Positions 8,761 to 17,777 of a stretch of DNA of 64,000 nucleotides are shown here, one piece after another. The translations under genes were made by a program, and so were the position numbers. A model generated the notes under the pieces. It saw only the letters and a list, made by a program, of their open reading frames with translations, ran no database searches and was not told the origin of the DNA. Source of the DNA: Kineosporia succinea (lineage in GTDB: Bacteria; Actinomycetota; Actinomycetes; Actinomycetales; Kineosporiaceae). Position 1 is the stretch's first letter, and each line of letters begins with the position of its first letter. Location: assembly GCF_030811555.1 (NCBI RefSeq), contig NZ_JAUSQZ010000001.1, forward strand, positions 2,046,001 through 2,110,000, given 5' to 3'.

Positions 8761-9840
8761 ATGAGGATCACCGCTGATCAAGCTCTGGCCTGGCGATTGC
8801 ACCGCCAGTTCCTCAGCCCGCGCACGGCGGCACCGGTCACCGACATCGTGCAACGACTCGGCGGCGTCCAGATGCAGCTGGCCTCGGCCGCCCAGACCGC
8901 CGTCACCACCCGTCAGCAAGAGCCCGCTCCCGGTGAGATCGCCACGGGCCTCGCGAACGGCACGCTGATCAAGACCTGGGCCATGCGCGGCACCCTGCAC
9001 CTGTGCACCCCCGGGTCGGCCGCCGAGATCCTCTCGCTCGTCGCCTCGGCGCGCACCTGGACAAAACCCAGCTGGCAGAAGACGTTCGGCGCCACTCCCG
9101 ACGAGATCGACCGGCTCGCCGAGGCCGTGGCCGAGATGCTCGACGGCACCGCGCTCACCCGTGAGGAACTGGTCGCCGGGCTGCTCGCCCGGCCGGAGTT
9201 CCGCGGGATGGCCGGCGAGCTGCGGTCCGGATGGGGCACGCTCCTGAAACCCCTGGCCTGGCAGGGGGTTCTGTGCCACGGCCCGCTCCGCGACACGAGC
9301 GTCACCTTCACCACGCCCTCGTCGCTGGTGCCCGGCTGGGCCGGGCTCCCCGCGCCCGACGAGGCCGCCCCCGAGGTGATCGCGACCTACCTGGGCGCCT
9401 ACGGACCCGCCACGCCAGACACCTTCAGCCAGTGGCTGCTGCGCGGCGCGTTCCGCAAAAGCGTTGTGGCCGGGTGGTTCTCCGACCTGGGCGAGCGGAT
9501 CACCGAGGTCTCGGTAGACGGGCAGAAGGCGTTCGTCCTGACCGAGCACGCCGACGAGCTGGCCGCCACGCATCCCAGCCACGACGTCCATCTGCTCGGC
9601 CCGTTCGACGCCTACGTCCTGGGCGCCACCACGCGCGACACCTGGATGCTGCCGGCCGAGCACCGGGGCCGGGTCAGCCGCACCGCGGGCTGGATCGCCC
9701 CGGTCGTCCTGTCCGGCGGCCGGGTCGTGGGCACCTGGGAGCTCGAGGCGGGCACGGTCGTCACCGACTTCTTCCCCGGCGGGAAGAGCCCGTCGGCGAA
9801 GGCCCTCGCGGGTGAGGTCGCCCGGGTCACCGGAGCTTGA
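8761..9840 (+). CDS. winged-helix DNA glycosylase-like protein (HTH_42/AlkZ-YcaQ family)
   Basis: The 359-aa protein matches the winged-helix DNA-binding family that includes AlkZ and YcaQ interstrand-crosslink and alkylpurine glycosylases. Near the N-terminus, QRLGGVQMQLASAAQTA contains the QxQ form of the catalytic QxQ/QxD motif. WAMRGTLHL and HLLGPFDAYVLG are further family motifs. A simple DNA-damage or secondary-metabolite self-resistance role is possible; many actinobacteria carry several paralogs. There is no cluster context here to define a substrate. Confidence 0.8.
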   Translation: MRITADQALAWRLHRQFLSPRTAAPVTDIVQRLGGVQMQLASAAQTAVTTRQQEPAPGEIATGLANGTLIKTWAMRGTLHLCTPGSAAEILSLVASARTWTKPSWQKTFGATPDEIDRLAEAVAEMLDGTALTREELVAGLLARPEFRGMAGELRSGWGTLLKPLAWQGVLCHGPLRDTSVTFTTPSSLVPGWAGLPAPDEAAPEVIATYLGAYGPATPDTFSQWLLRGAFRKSVVAGWFSDLGERITEVSVDGQKAFVLTEHADELAATHPSHDVHLLGPFDAYVLGATTRDTWMLPAEHRGRVSRTAGWIAPVVLSGGRVVGTWELEAGTVVTDFFPGGKSPSAKALAGEVARVTGA

Positions 9841-10013
9841 GCCGGGCCGCGGGGCTTGAGGACGCCGCGGTCGCCCGGGCGGTCCGCCCACCTCGGTCCG
9901 GACCGGTCCGGACATGCTCATTGCCGTCCTGACCGGCGCGGAACCCCACCGGTCGAATAGGCTCATCAGGTTGCGGCGGTCAGCCGTCACGATCATTGAC
10001 GCGGGAGTTGCTG

Positions 10014-10400
10014 ATGGCCGAGGAACGGACGATAGGTCAGCTCGTGGCCCAGGCGAGTGAGGACCTGTCCGCACTCGTCCGTTACGAGATCGCTCTGGCC
10101 AAGGCCGAGATCAAGGACGACGTGAAGCGCGGCGCCGTGGCCGGGGGCATGTTCGGCGCAGCCGGGTACCTGCTCTTCCTGGCCTCCGTCACCACGATCG
10201 TCACGATCGGTTTCGCCCTCGTGGCCCTCGGCCTGTCGGCCTGGCTGGCCTTCCTGATCGTCACCCTGGCGCTCCTGCTCGTCGCCGGTCTCCTCGGCTT
10301 CCTCGGGTTCCTCCAGGTCAAGAAGATCAAACCGCCGGAGCGGGCGATCGCCTCGACCAAGCTGACCATCGCGGCCGTCAAGGGCAGCGTCCGTCCGTGA
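10014..10400 (+). CDS. phage holin family / actinobacterial membrane protein (DUF1469-like)
   Basis: ATG at 10014 is chosen because GGGAG ends 6 nt before it; an upstream in-frame TTG at 9996 has no such site. The 128-aa protein has a charged N-terminal helix (LSALVRYEIALAKAEIK) and two long hydrophobic segments. This is the holin_3_6 superfamily architecture found chromosomally in actinobacteria without phage. Position before an epoxide hydrolase and marP matches Rv3669 in M. tuberculosis. Function is unknown. Confidence 0.8.
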   Translation: MAEERTIGQLVAQASEDLSALVRYEIALAKAEIKDDVKRGAVAGGMFGAAGYLLFLASVTTIVTIGFALVALGLSAWLAFLIVTLALLLVAGLLGFLGFLQVKKIKPPERAIASTKLTIAAVKGSVRP

Positions 10401-10413
10401 CACCATCGGTCCG

Positions 10414-11397
10414 GTGAGGCTTCGCCGGGCAAGAGACGAATCAGCTGAGCCCTCCCCCGCCCCCACCCACTCGCTGGAACCGGCGGGTGCCCTCTACGTG
10501 GACTCCGCCGACACGCTGATCCGCGGCCCCTGGACCCACCGGTTCGTCGCCGCCAACGGCGCGCGCTTCCACGTGGCCGAGGCCGGTGAGGGCCCGTTGG
10601 TCCTGCTGCTGCACGGCTTTCCGCAGTTCTGGTGGAGCTGGCGGCACCAGATCCCGGCCCTGGCCGAGGCCGGGTACCGCGCCGTGGCGCTCGACCTGCG
10701 CGGCTACGGCGCCTCGGACAAGCCCCCGCGTGGCTACGACACGATGACCTCGGCCACCGACATCGCCGGGGTCATCAAGGCCCTGGGCGAGACCCAGGCC
10801 GTGATCGTCGGGCAGGACTGGGGCGGGTGGCTGGCCTGGTCGATGCCGGGGCTGGCCCCCGAGCAGACCCGCGCCGTGGCCTCCCTGGCGATGGGGCACC
10901 CCCTGGTCATGCGGCGCGCGCTCACCCGCGACGCCCGTCAGCGCCGGGCCTGGCGCCGGGTGCTGGAGTTCCAGCTGCCGATGCGCCCGGAGCGCCGTCT
11001 CACCCGTGACGACCTGGTCGGCGACGTCCTGAACGACTGGTCGGCGGCCGGAGGCGACTTTCCCGACGAGGAGTGCCTCGACGTCTACCGCCGGGCCATC
11101 CGGGTGCCGTTCGTGGCCCACAGCGCGATGGAGTACTTCCGCTGGGCCCTGCGTTCACTGCCCCGCCGCGACGGCCGCCGCTTCACCACCTCGGTGGACG
11201 AGCCGATCACGGTGCCGACGCTGAGCCTGCACGGTGAGGACGACCCGTTCGTGCTGCTGCCGAGTGTGCTGGCCTCTCACCGGCAGGTGACCGGCCCGCT
11301 CACCTTCGAACTACTGCGCGGGGCCGGTCACTTCCTGCCCGAAGAGGCTCCGGACCGGGTCACCGACGCACTGCTGAACTGGCTGAAGGGCCTGTAG
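10414..11397 (+). CDS. alpha/beta hydrolase, epoxide hydrolase EphE-like
   Basis: The 327-aa protein shows the epoxide hydrolase signature: HGFPQFWWSW oxyanion motif, nucleophilic Asp in GQDWGG, and late catalytic His in GAGHFLPEE. DLRGYGASDKP is also typical. Such enzymes open epoxides through an aspartyl ester intermediate. Start GTG at 10414 leaves a 13-nt gap to the holin-like gene, suggesting a two-gene operon as in Rv3669-Rv3670 (ephE). It converges with marP with only 3 nt between the stops. Confidence 0.85.
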   Translation: MRLRRARDESAEPSPAPTHSLEPAGALYVDSADTLIRGPWTHRFVAANGARFHVAEAGEGPLVLLLHGFPQFWWSWRHQIPALAEAGYRAVALDLRGYGASDKPPRGYDTMTSATDIAGVIKALGETQAVIVGQDWGGWLAWSMPGLAPEQTRAVASLAMGHPLVMRRALTRDARQRRAWRRVLEFQLPMRPERRLTRDDLVGDVLNDWSAAGGDFPDEECLDVYRRAIRVPFVAHSAMEYFRWALRSLPRRDGRRFTTSVDEPITVPTLSLHGEDDPFVLLPSVLASHRQVTGPLTFELLRGAGHFLPEEAPDRVTDALLNWLKGL

Positions 11398-11400
11398 CCC

Positions 11401-12582
11401 TCAGCCGCTGGCGCAGGTGCCGGTGTCGACCCGCTGTGAGGAGGCGGCGCCGGCCTCGATCGCGTCGCGCGCCTCGTCCATCGTCAGGGCATAGCCGGTG
11501 TCGGCGTCGTCGAGCGACTTGGCGAAGACCACGCCAACGACGTTGCCGGACGGGTCGAGCACCGGGCCGCCGGAGTTGCCCGGGCGCACGTTGACGTAGA
11601 GCGAGTAGACCTCGCGCACCGCACCCTCGTTGCCGTAGATGTCTTCACCGCTGGCCTTCACGATCGAGCGGATCCGCGCCGGGGAGACCTTGAACGGCCC
11701 GTCGTTGGGGAAGCCGACGACGACCGCGTCGTCACCACGCTCGAGGTCGCCGGTCATCTGCAGCGGCGCCACGTTCAGCTTCGGCACCGACAGCACGGCC
11801 AGGTCGCGTGTGGGGTCGAACATCACCACGCGGGCGGCGTAGACCGTGCCCTTGCCCCCGACCTGCACCCGCGGCTCGGTGACCCCGGCCACCACGTGGG
11901 CGTTGGTGACGACCCGGTGCGGCGCGATCACCGCCCCGCTGCCCTCCTGGCCGCGGCCGCAGCTGTTGGCCTCGCCGGTGATCTTCACGACCGCCTTGCG
12001 GGCCTTGGCCACCGCCTGGCTGTTCGCGAGCGCCTCGTCGGGCGCGTCGACCGGGGAGATGTCCTCGGGCTCCACCCCGGCGAACACCCGGGGGAAGCTG
12101 CTCGAGCCGACGGCCTCGCGGAACCGGTCGGCCACGCCGATCATCTGGGTGGGGACGAGCCCGTCGATGGTGCGGATGACCTTGGATCCGGCGACCGTGC
12201 GGGACAGCGACTCGGACGGGCCGCCGCGCACCGCCCCGGCGACGAACCAGAGCACCAGGGCCACGGCCAGCACCCCGGCGGCCGCGCCGATCACGTGGTC
12301 GGCGAGCGCGACCGGGCCCTCGGGCACGGCCTGGCGGATGCGGCCGCCCAGCATGGAGCCGAGGAACTGCCCGGCCCAGGCGGTGAAGATGACGGCGAGC
12401 AGCGTGATGATCGAGCGCTGGGTGCCCGGCTCGAGGCCGGAGACCAGCTGCGGCACGACGAACATGGCCAGCACCGCGCCGCCGACGAACCCGCCGAGCG
12501 ACAGCACTCCCACGACCAGCCCCTGCCGGAAGCCGGAGATCGCGTAGCCGAGCATGATCAGCACCAGGATGATGTCGATCAC
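11401..12582 (-). CDS. marP: MarP-type membrane serine protease (CvpA-trypsin)
   Basis: The 393-aa protein starts at GTG 12582, overlapping the nudL stop. The N-terminal half is a CvpA-like domain with four membrane segments. The C-terminal half is a trypsin-like protease with His in VVTNAHVV, Asp in PTRDLAVL and Ser in RPGNSGGPV. Cysteines in ANSCGR and in the last residues (TGTC) match the regulatory disulfide known for M. tuberculosis MarP (Rv3671c). That protein keeps cytoplasmic pH steady in acid and processes a peptidoglycan hydrolase. Gene order around it is the same as in mycobacteria. Confidence 0.93.
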   Translation of the reverse strand: MIDIILVLIMLGYAISGFRQGLVVGVLSLGGFVGGAVLAMFVVPQLVSGLEPGTQRSIITLLAVIFTAWAGQFLGSMLGGRIRQAVPEGPVALADHVIGAAAGVLAVALVLWFVAGAVRGGPSESLSRTVAGSKVIRTIDGLVPTQMIGVADRFREAVGSSSFPRVFAGVEPEDISPVDAPDEALANSQAVAKARKAVVKITGEANSCGRGQEGSGAVIAPHRVVTNAHVVAGVTEPRVQVGGKGTVYAARVVMFDPTRDLAVLSVPKLNVAPLQMTGDLERGDDAVVVGFPNDGPFKVSPARIRSIVKASGEDIYGNEGAVREVYSLYVNVRPGNSGGPVLDPSGNVVGVVFAKSLDDADTGYALTMDEARDAIEAGAASSQRVDTGTCASG

Positions 12583-13364
12583 GACACGTCCACCTCGTCC
12601 GGCCCGGACACGTCCTGCACGTCCAGCCCTTGTTGTTCGGAAAGATCCCTGCGCAGTTCCTGACGCGCCGGCCGGTGCATCTGTTGCTCCGGAACCGGGA
12701 GTACACGTGTGGTGTCCCAGGGTTGCTCGAGCCCGGCCAGGTTCAGCATCCAGCTCAGCACCCCGGCGGTGAAGCCCCAGACGAAGAGCCCGGACGCCTC
12801 GAAGCCGGGGCCGCTGCGCCGGTCGCGGAGGCTGACCACGAACCGGTTGGCCGGGTCGGCCAGCTCGGCCAGCGGCACCCGCACGACCCGCTCGACCTCG
12901 GCCGGATCGCCCGGCACCAGGGCGGACGGGGTGTGCCACCAGCCGATCACCGGGGTGACCCGGAAGTTCGTGACGTGCAGGAAGAGCTCGGCGCACTCGG
13001 CCCGCACCAGCACCCCGGCCGGGTCGACGCCGGCCTCCTCGTGCGCCTCGCGCAGCGCGGCGGCGGCCGGCCCGGCGTCACCCGGGTCGATGCGGCCGCC
13101 CGGGAAGGCGACCTGCCCGGCGTGCGCGCGCAGTGTGGCGGCGCGCTGGGTGAGCAGCACGTCGGGGCCCTGGGGCCCCTCGCCGAACAGCGCCAGCACC
13201 GCGGAGTGCCGGGCGTCGGCGCCGGGCTCGATCATGCCCTCGAAGGCCCGGTTGTGCCGCGGGTCGGCGACCGCCGCGGCGAGCCGGTCGAGCCAGGGCG
13301 GGCAGGGCCCGGCCGCGACCGGGGCCGGACCGGCGGGACCGGCCGCGTCGGTGCGGGGGCTCAC
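12579..13364 (-). CDS. NUDIX hydrolase, CoA pyrophosphatase (NudL) type
   Basis: Start GTG 13364 overlaps the nth stop (GTGA) and the stop overlaps the marP start in the same way, giving 261 aa. The motif [21 protein letters not shown] is the CoA diphosphatase signature that precedes the NUDIX box. The box REAHEEAGV is present. These enzymes cleave CoA and its derivatives to phosphopantetheine and 3',5'-ADP. The tail after about residue 190 is proline- and charge-rich and variable. It corresponds to Rv3672c by position. Confidence 0.9.
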   Translation of the reverse strand: MSPRTDAAGPAGPAPVAAGPCPPWLDRLAAAVADPRHNRAFEGMIEPGADARHSAVLALFGEGPQGPDVLLTQRAATLRAHAGQVAFPGGRIDPGDAGPAAAALREAHEEAGVDPAGVLVRAECAELFLHVTNFRVTPVIGWWHTPSALVPGDPAEVERVVRVPLAELADPANRFVVSLRDRRSGPGFEASGLFVWGFTAGVLSWMLNLAGLEQPWDTTRVLPVPEQQMHRPARQELRRDLSEQQGLDVQDVSGPDEVDVS

Positions 13365-14101
13365 GCGGGGACCGGGGCGAAGGCCGAGTCGCGCAGCAGC
13401 TTGGCGGCCTTGGCCGGGTCGGTCTCCCCGGCGCCGAACGAGGGGCACAGGGCGGACACCGGGCAGGCGCCGCAGGCGGGCTTGCGGGCGTGGCAGGTGC
13501 GGCGGCCGTGGAAGATCAGCCGGTGGGACAGCATCGTCCAGTCTTTCTTCGGGAAGAGCGCGGCGATCTCGGCCTCGACCTGCACCGGGTCTTCGGAGGC
13601 GGTCCAGCCGAAGCGCCGCGACAGCCGGCCGAAGTGCGTGTCGACGGTGATGCCGGGGACCCCGAAGGCGTTGCCGAGCACGACGTTCGCCGTCTTGCGG
13701 CCCACGCCGGGCAGCTTGACCAGCTGCTCGAGCTTCTTCGGAACCTCGCCGTCGTGCTCCTCGACCAGGCGGGCACCGAGCTTGATCAGCGAGTCGGTCT
13801 TGGCCCGGAAGAAGCCGGTGGGGCGGATGATCTCTTCCATCTCGGCGCGGTCGGCGGCGGCGTAGTCGGCGGCCGTGCGGTATTTCGCGAACAGCGCCGG
13901 GGTGGTGAGGTTGACCCGCTTGTCGGTGCTCTGGGCGGACAGGATCGTGGCGACCAGCAGCTCGAGCGGGTCGGTGAAGTCGAGCTCGCAGTGCGCGTCG
14001 GGATAGCGCTCGGTCAGCAGCCGGTGGATCTTGCGGGCCCGGCGCGTCAGCGCGACCGGGCTCTCGACTACCTCGGCCTTCTGCCCGTTTCGCGGAGTCA
14101 C
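13361..14101 (-). CDS. nth: endonuclease III
   Basis: GTG 14101 gives 246 aa, the usual length, and is preferred over a 37-residue upstream extension. The protein is a bifunctional glycosylase/AP lyase that removes oxidised pyrimidines. It has the helix-hairpin-helix LPGVGRKTA with catalytic Lys, the catalytic Asp in [11 protein letters not shown], and a C-terminal [4Fe-4S] cluster site with Cys spacing 6-2-5 (in [17 protein letters not shown]). It is first of a tightly overlapping nth-nudL-marP operon. The thioredoxin-like gene found between nth and the NUDIX gene in M. tuberculosis is missing. Confidence 0.95.
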   Translation of the reverse strand: MTPRNGQKAEVVESPVALTRRARKIHRLLTERYPDAHCELDFTDPLELLVATILSAQSTDKRVNLTTPALFAKYRTAADYAAADRAEMEEIIRPTGFFRAKTDSLIKLGARLVEEHDGEVPKKLEQLVKLPGVGRKTANVVLGNAFGVPGITVDTHFGRLSRRFGWTASEDPVQVEAEIAALFPKKDWTMLSHRLIFHGRRTCHARKPACGACPVSALCPSFGAGETDPAKAAKLLRDSAFAPVPA

Positions 14102-14444
14102 GCGCTCAGCGTACGCGTCACCACCGACAATCCCGATCTCCGCGGGCAGCTGTGCAAAACCCGGCCCCGCTGTGACCGCTGTGAAAGCTACTGACGGGTC
14201 GGTCAGCTCCACCCGGTTGGTGGCTCAAGGCATCGCCGCAGGTCGCCCCGCATAACCCGATCCGCCGAACGACACCACCACCAGCGTCCTCCGGGAGTGT
14301 GAGCGGCCTGTGCCCACCTCAAGCGTCCCGGCGCCTCCGACGAACACTCATGCGTAACGCCGGCCCCACCGTCCCGGGGCCGGTCCGCAACTCGTACCGC
14401 CGCGCCACTGCGTTGTTCCGCAGCCGCCCGGGAGAGGAGAAGAG
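14102..14444. promoter_or_regulatory. divergent intergenic region between nth and RsiG-like gene
   Basis: This 343-bp gap separates divergent start codons and must carry promoters for both units. I see no convincing -35/-10 pair, repeat or small gene in it. Confidence 0.4.
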
Positions 14445-14849
14445 GTGGCCCTGGGCCTGACCGATCCACTCACCGCCCTGTCGTTCTCGGCGATGCCGGC
14501 CGACCAGCTCGCCGACTACCACCGGGCTCTGGTGGCAGCCCAGCGGGACGTCGATCACTGGCGGCGGCTGATCCTCGCCCGGATCGACCTGGCCGTCGCC
14601 TCCGTCGCCGATCTGGACGAGCCGCTCACCCCGCCCGGTCTCTACGGGACCGTGTGCAACCCGCCCGCCGGGCTGCGCCGGCTGATCGGCATCGCCCCCA
14701 CCGACGTCCGCGCCGGGGAGGGTGCCCTGCTGATCCGCCTGCGCGGTGCCCTCGAGGAACTGACCCGCTACGAGAAGACCCTCGGGGCGGTGACCGGTGA
14801 GGCCGCGAGCATCCTCGCCTTCCGCGCCGGGGCCGGGGCGGTGGCCTGA
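14445..14849 (+). CDS. RsiG-like helical protein (possible anti-sigma or c-di-GMP-related)
   Basis: GTG 14445 follows a purine-rich GGAGAGGAGAAGAG. The 134-aa soluble protein is mainly helical. One segment (QRDVDHWRRLILARID) has the spacing of the E-x3-S-x2-R-x3-Q-x3-D motif through which Streptomyces RsiG binds cyclic di-GMP and holds sigma WhiG; only the Arg and final Asp are kept, the other positions being Gln, Asp and Leu. The RRLxxxRIDL core is characteristic of RsiG-type proteins. No sigma factor gene is adjacent. The link is my inference from pattern; a plain conserved hypothetical is the alternative. Confidence 0.5.
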   Translation: MALGLTDPLTALSFSAMPADQLADYHRALVAAQRDVDHWRRLILARIDLAVASVADLDEPLTPPGLYGTVCNPPAGLRRLIGIAPTDVRAGEGALLIRLRGALEELTRYEKTLGAVTGEAASILAFRAGAGAVA

Positions 14850-15180
14850 CCCCTGACCTGCCGGGACCGGCCGATCCGCATCCGGTCCCGGCGGGTCCAC
14901 TTTTCCGGGCGGACCTGGACCCATCCGGCGGCCGAAGAGCTGCCGAAGGCTCCCCACCAGCTCGGCGACGGGCCCCGATTCCACAGCTCAGGGCCCTTTC
15001 CGCCATGATGGGGTGCAAGCATTCGGGACACGGCGCCAACAGGTGCGCACCGATGGCCACCCGGCCACGGAGTGCATCACCGGCGCACTGCGGGTGACCG
15101 TTCATCGGCCCCTGGTGTCACCGTGACCCGGAGGTGCGGCAAACTGCGTGCGGGTGGGGCATGATGCCTCACTGATGGAG

Positions 15181-15199
15181 GCCGTCGGAACTCGACGGC
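15181..15199 (+). promoter_or_regulatory. hairpin in the crp 5' leader
   Basis: GCCGTCG-GAACT-CGACGGC forms a 7-bp stem with a 5-nt loop that ends 5 nt before the AGGAGG of crp. It could affect leader stability or translation; no function is shown. The rest of the 366-bp gap 14850-15215 holds no gene I can support. Confidence 0.4.
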
Positions 15200-15215
15200 G
15201 TGTGAGGAGGAACAG

Positions 15216-15893
15216 GTGGACGACGACGTCGTTCGTCAGGCGCCACTGTTCGCAGCGCTGGACGACGAAGCCGCCGCGGCGCTGCGGGCCACGATGGCGC
15301 CCACCGACGTCGCCCGCGGCCAGGTGCTGTTCCACGAGGGCGACCCGGGCGACCGGTTGTACGTCATCGTGGAGGGCAAGGTGAAGCTCGGGCGCGCCTC
15401 CGGTGACGGCCGGGAGAACCTGCTGGCCGTCCTCGGCCCCGGCGAGATGTTCGGTGAGCTGTCCCTGTTCGACCCGGGGCCGCGCAACGCGACGGCGACC
15501 GCCGTGGCCGACACGTCGTTGATCGGGCTCGGCAACGACGACCTGGTCACCTGGCTGACAGGCCGTCCGGATGTCGCCCGGCAACTGTTGCGGGCCCTCG
15601 CCCGGCGCCTGCGCCGGACCAACGAGAACCTCGCCGACCTGGTCTTCTCCGACGTCCCCGGACGAGTGGCGAAGGCTCTGCTCGACCTGTCCGAGCGCTT
15701 CGGCCGGCCCACCGACGACGGTCTGCGGGTCGCCCACGACCTCACCCAGGAAGAGCTGGCCCAGCTGGTCGGCGCCTCCCGGGAGACGGTCAACAAGGCG
15801 CTCGCCGACTTCGCCTCGCGAGGCTGGCTTCGGCTCGAGGCCCGGGCCGTGGTGCTCATCGACGTGGAGCGCATGCGCCGTCGCGCGCGCTGA
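15216..15893 (+). CDS. crp: Crp/Fnr family cAMP-responsive regulator
   Basis: GTG 15216 has AGGAGG 5 nt upstream. The 225-aa length equals M. tuberculosis CRP (Rv3676). An N-terminal cyclic-nucleotide domain contains the phosphate-binding cassette GELSLFDPGPRNATA. The C-terminal winged helix has LTQEELAQLVGASRETVNKAL as helix-turn-helix. In actinobacteria this protein regulates carbon use, development and resuscitation genes. Context between nth and an MBL hydrolase matches mycobacteria. It ends in a strong hairpin terminator. Confidence 0.94.
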   Translation: MDDDVVRQAPLFAALDDEAAAALRATMAPTDVARGQVLFHEGDPGDRLYVIVEGKVKLGRASGDGRENLLAVLGPGEMFGELSLFDPGPRNATATAVADTSLIGLGNDDLVTWLTGRPDVARQLLRALARRLRRTNENLADLVFSDVPGRVAKALLDLSERFGRPTDDGLRVAHDLTQEELAQLVGASRETVNKALADFASRGWLRLEARAVVLIDVERMRRRAR

Positions 15894-15909
15894 CGCTTTT
15901 CGAACCGAC

Positions 15910-15942
15910 GAAGTCCCGGCCGCCCTCGGCGGCCGGGACTTC
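15910..15942 (+). terminator. intrinsic terminator after crp
   Basis: A perfect 15-bp GC-rich stem (GAAGTCCCGGCCGCC and complement) with loop CTC starts 17 nt after the crp stop and is followed by TGGTTTG. It lies between convergent genes and may work in both directions. Confidence 0.85.
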
Positions 15943-16002
15943 TGGTTTGTCCTCACCCACCCACAAGAGGCGTGAGGACGACGTTCGCCAGTTCGCGCGT
16001 CA

Positions 16003-16866
16003 TCAAGCAGTTTCGTGGGTGTCCAGATAGGTGAGCTGCGCCCGCACACTGAGTTCCGCGGCCGGCCAGAGCGCACGGTCGACGTCGGCATAGACCACCT
16101 CGACCACGTCGTGTGGCGTGCGGGCACCGGCCCGCACCGCGGATCGCACCTGGTCAAGACGCTGTCGCCGATGGGCCAGGTACCCGTCGACCACGAGCCC
16201 CGGCTGCTCGAGCACCGGGCCGTGCCCGGGCAGCAGCCGGTGCAGGCCCGCCGATCCGGTCAGCTCCCCCAGCCGCTCGAGGGAGTTCAGGTAGGCGTCG
16301 AGCCGCCCGTCCGGATACGCGACCACCGTGGTGCCGCGGCCCAGCACCGTGTCCCCGGTGAGCAGCGCCCGCGAGCCGGGCAGCAGGAACGACAGCGAGT
16401 CGGCGGTGTGGCCGGGCGTGCCCACCACCTCCAGCCGGAGGCCGTCGACCTCGATCACGTCCCCGTCGGTCAGTCCTTCCCCGCCGTGACGGTGGGCCGG
16501 GTCGAGCGCCCGCACCGGAGCCCCGGTCAGATCGGCGAAATGCCGGCCCGCCTCGGAATGATCGGCATGACCGTGAGTGAGCAGCGTCTGCACCACCCGC
16601 GCGCCTTTGTCGGCCACCACCTGCAGGACTGCCTGAAGGTGCGAATTCTCGTCGGGGCCCGGATCGATAACGACGGCCTCGGTCGAACCCGGCGCACAGA
16701 GAATCCAGGTGTTCGTGCCGTCCAGTGTCATCGGCCCGGGATTACCGGCGAGAACGCAGAATGCGTCCTCGCCCACCGCACCGCCGAGCCACGGAACGTT
16801 GCCAGGAGCCGGTTTCGGGCCCGACGATGGATTCGGGACGGTCGTGTCGTCCGGGGTATTCGGCAC
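16003..16866 (-). CDS. MBL-fold metallohydrolase
   Basis: The 287-aa protein has the metallo-beta-lactamase zinc motif THGHADHS, the later GTPGHTADS His and the LLPGHGPV motif, with an LTGDTVLG Asp bridging the metals. The C-terminal domain resembles lactamase-like LACTB2-type hydrolases. By position it matches Rv3677c, always beside crp. Substrate is unknown; glyoxalase II-like or RNase-like roles are both possible. The GTG start at 16866 lacks a clear ribosome site, so the true start could be slightly downstream. Confidence 0.86.
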   Translation of the reverse strand: MPNTPDDTTVPNPSSGPKPAPGNVPWLGGAVGEDAFCVLAGNPGPMTLDGTNTWILCAPGSTEAVVIDPGPDENSHLQAVLQVVADKGARVVQTLLTHGHADHSEAGRHFADLTGAPVRALDPAHRHGGEGLTDGDVIEVDGLRLEVVGTPGHTADSLSFLLPGSRALLTGDTVLGRGTTVVAYPDGRLDAYLNSLERLGELTGSAGLHRLLPGHGPVLEQPGLVVDGYLAHRRQRLDQVRSAVRAGARTPHDVVEVVYADVDRALWPAAELSVRAQLTYLDTHETA

Positions 16867-17029
16867 ACCGGAATGCTACGTGCGGCCCCCTCGCCCCGGC
16901 GGAAGCACTAGGTGCGTAATTGCACGGGTGGCTGATGTTCGCCGCACCTTGGGTGAATGCCCATTCGGCCAAAGGCAGTACGGTGGTCACTGTTAGCGAT
17001 CGACTCTATGACGGGGTGTCAAGGAGCGT

Positions 17030-17755
17030 TTGACTGAATCGCGGGTAGACGGCGCTCTGCCCGCCGACACGGGGATGACGATGGGGGCTCAGGACACTTT
17101 CACGATCGAGGAGTTGGCCACGGCGGCCGGGATGACACCGCGCAATGTGCGGGCCTACCGGACCAAGGGACTGCTCGCTCCACCGACACGGGTGGGCCGC
17201 ACGTCCCGCTACCAGGAGTCCCACCTACGCCGGTTGCGTGACATCCGGCAGCTCCGGGACGCCGGGCTTCCTCTGAAGATGATCATCGACGCCGCGGCGC
17301 GGGGAGAGGACCTGGGGCCCACGGGGGCACTCTGGCAGGCCGCCGGGCCGACCGCGGTCGAACGAGGGAGACGCCGGATGGACGGCGGGGGCGACGGTTC
17401 CGCATCCACCGGCACCTCGGTGCTCGTCGATCCCGAGGCGTACGGGCTGATGCGCACCCTGCGCGAGTCCGGGGTCCCGGCCTCGACGGTGCTGCGGGTG
17501 GCCCTGCGGGCCGCGGCCGCCGGGCGGCTGCTGGCCCAGGAGCTGAGTGACGTGCTGGCCGAGGGGGATTCGGCGAAGGCACCGGCCGCCGGCAACGGGT
17601 TCGCGGGCACGCCTCAGAGGGCCGTGGCCGAGCAGGCTCCCGGCCCGGTTCCGGACCTCGTCGTCCTGGACGGCGAGGCGCCGGCGGCCGACGTCATCGA
17701 CCTGGCCACCGCCATCACCCGGGGTGTCCTGGGCAGCAGCCGGCTGGCCGACTGA
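17030..17755 (+). CDS. MerR-like transcriptional regulator
   Basis: The 241-aa protein has a MerR-type winged helix at residues about 22-90: FTIEELATAAGMTPRNVRAYRTKGLLAPP, then RVGRTSRYQESHLRRL. The C-terminal half is not a known sensor domain and lacks the cysteines of metal-sensing MerR proteins. It includes a hydrophobic Ala-rich helix and a VIDLATAITRGVLG tail. TTG 17030 has AAGGAG 3 nt before it, which is tight; ATG 17075 is an alternative. It interrupts the otherwise conserved MBL-ridA gene order and is on the opposite strand. Confidence 0.78.
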   Translation: MTESRVDGALPADTGMTMGAQDTFTIEELATAAGMTPRNVRAYRTKGLLAPPTRVGRTSRYQESHLRRLRDIRQLRDAGLPLKMIIDAAARGEDLGPTGALWQAAGPTAVERGRRRMDGGGDGSASTGTSVLVDPEAYGLMRTLRESGVPASTVLRVALRAAAAGRLLAQELSDVLAEGDSAKAPAAGNGFAGTPQRAVAEQAPGPVPDLVVLDGEAPAADVIDLATAITRGVLGSSRLAD

Positions 17756-17777
17756 CCGGAGGAACGAACCGCACGGG

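Noticed and set aside
9895-9913. Overlapping GGTCCGGACC palindromes before the holin-like gene
   Set aside because: They are short, GC-rich and could arise by chance; no matching copy or gene context supports an operator.
10014-10400. Prophage remnant because of the holin family name
   Set aside because: No phage structural, lysin or integrase gene is near, and the same gene sits beside ephE/marP in mycobacteria.
15117-15127. GTCAC-C-GTGAC inverted repeat as a Crp autoregulatory site
   Set aside because: Half-sites are only 1 nt apart, while Crp sites need about 6 nt between TGTGA and TCACA.
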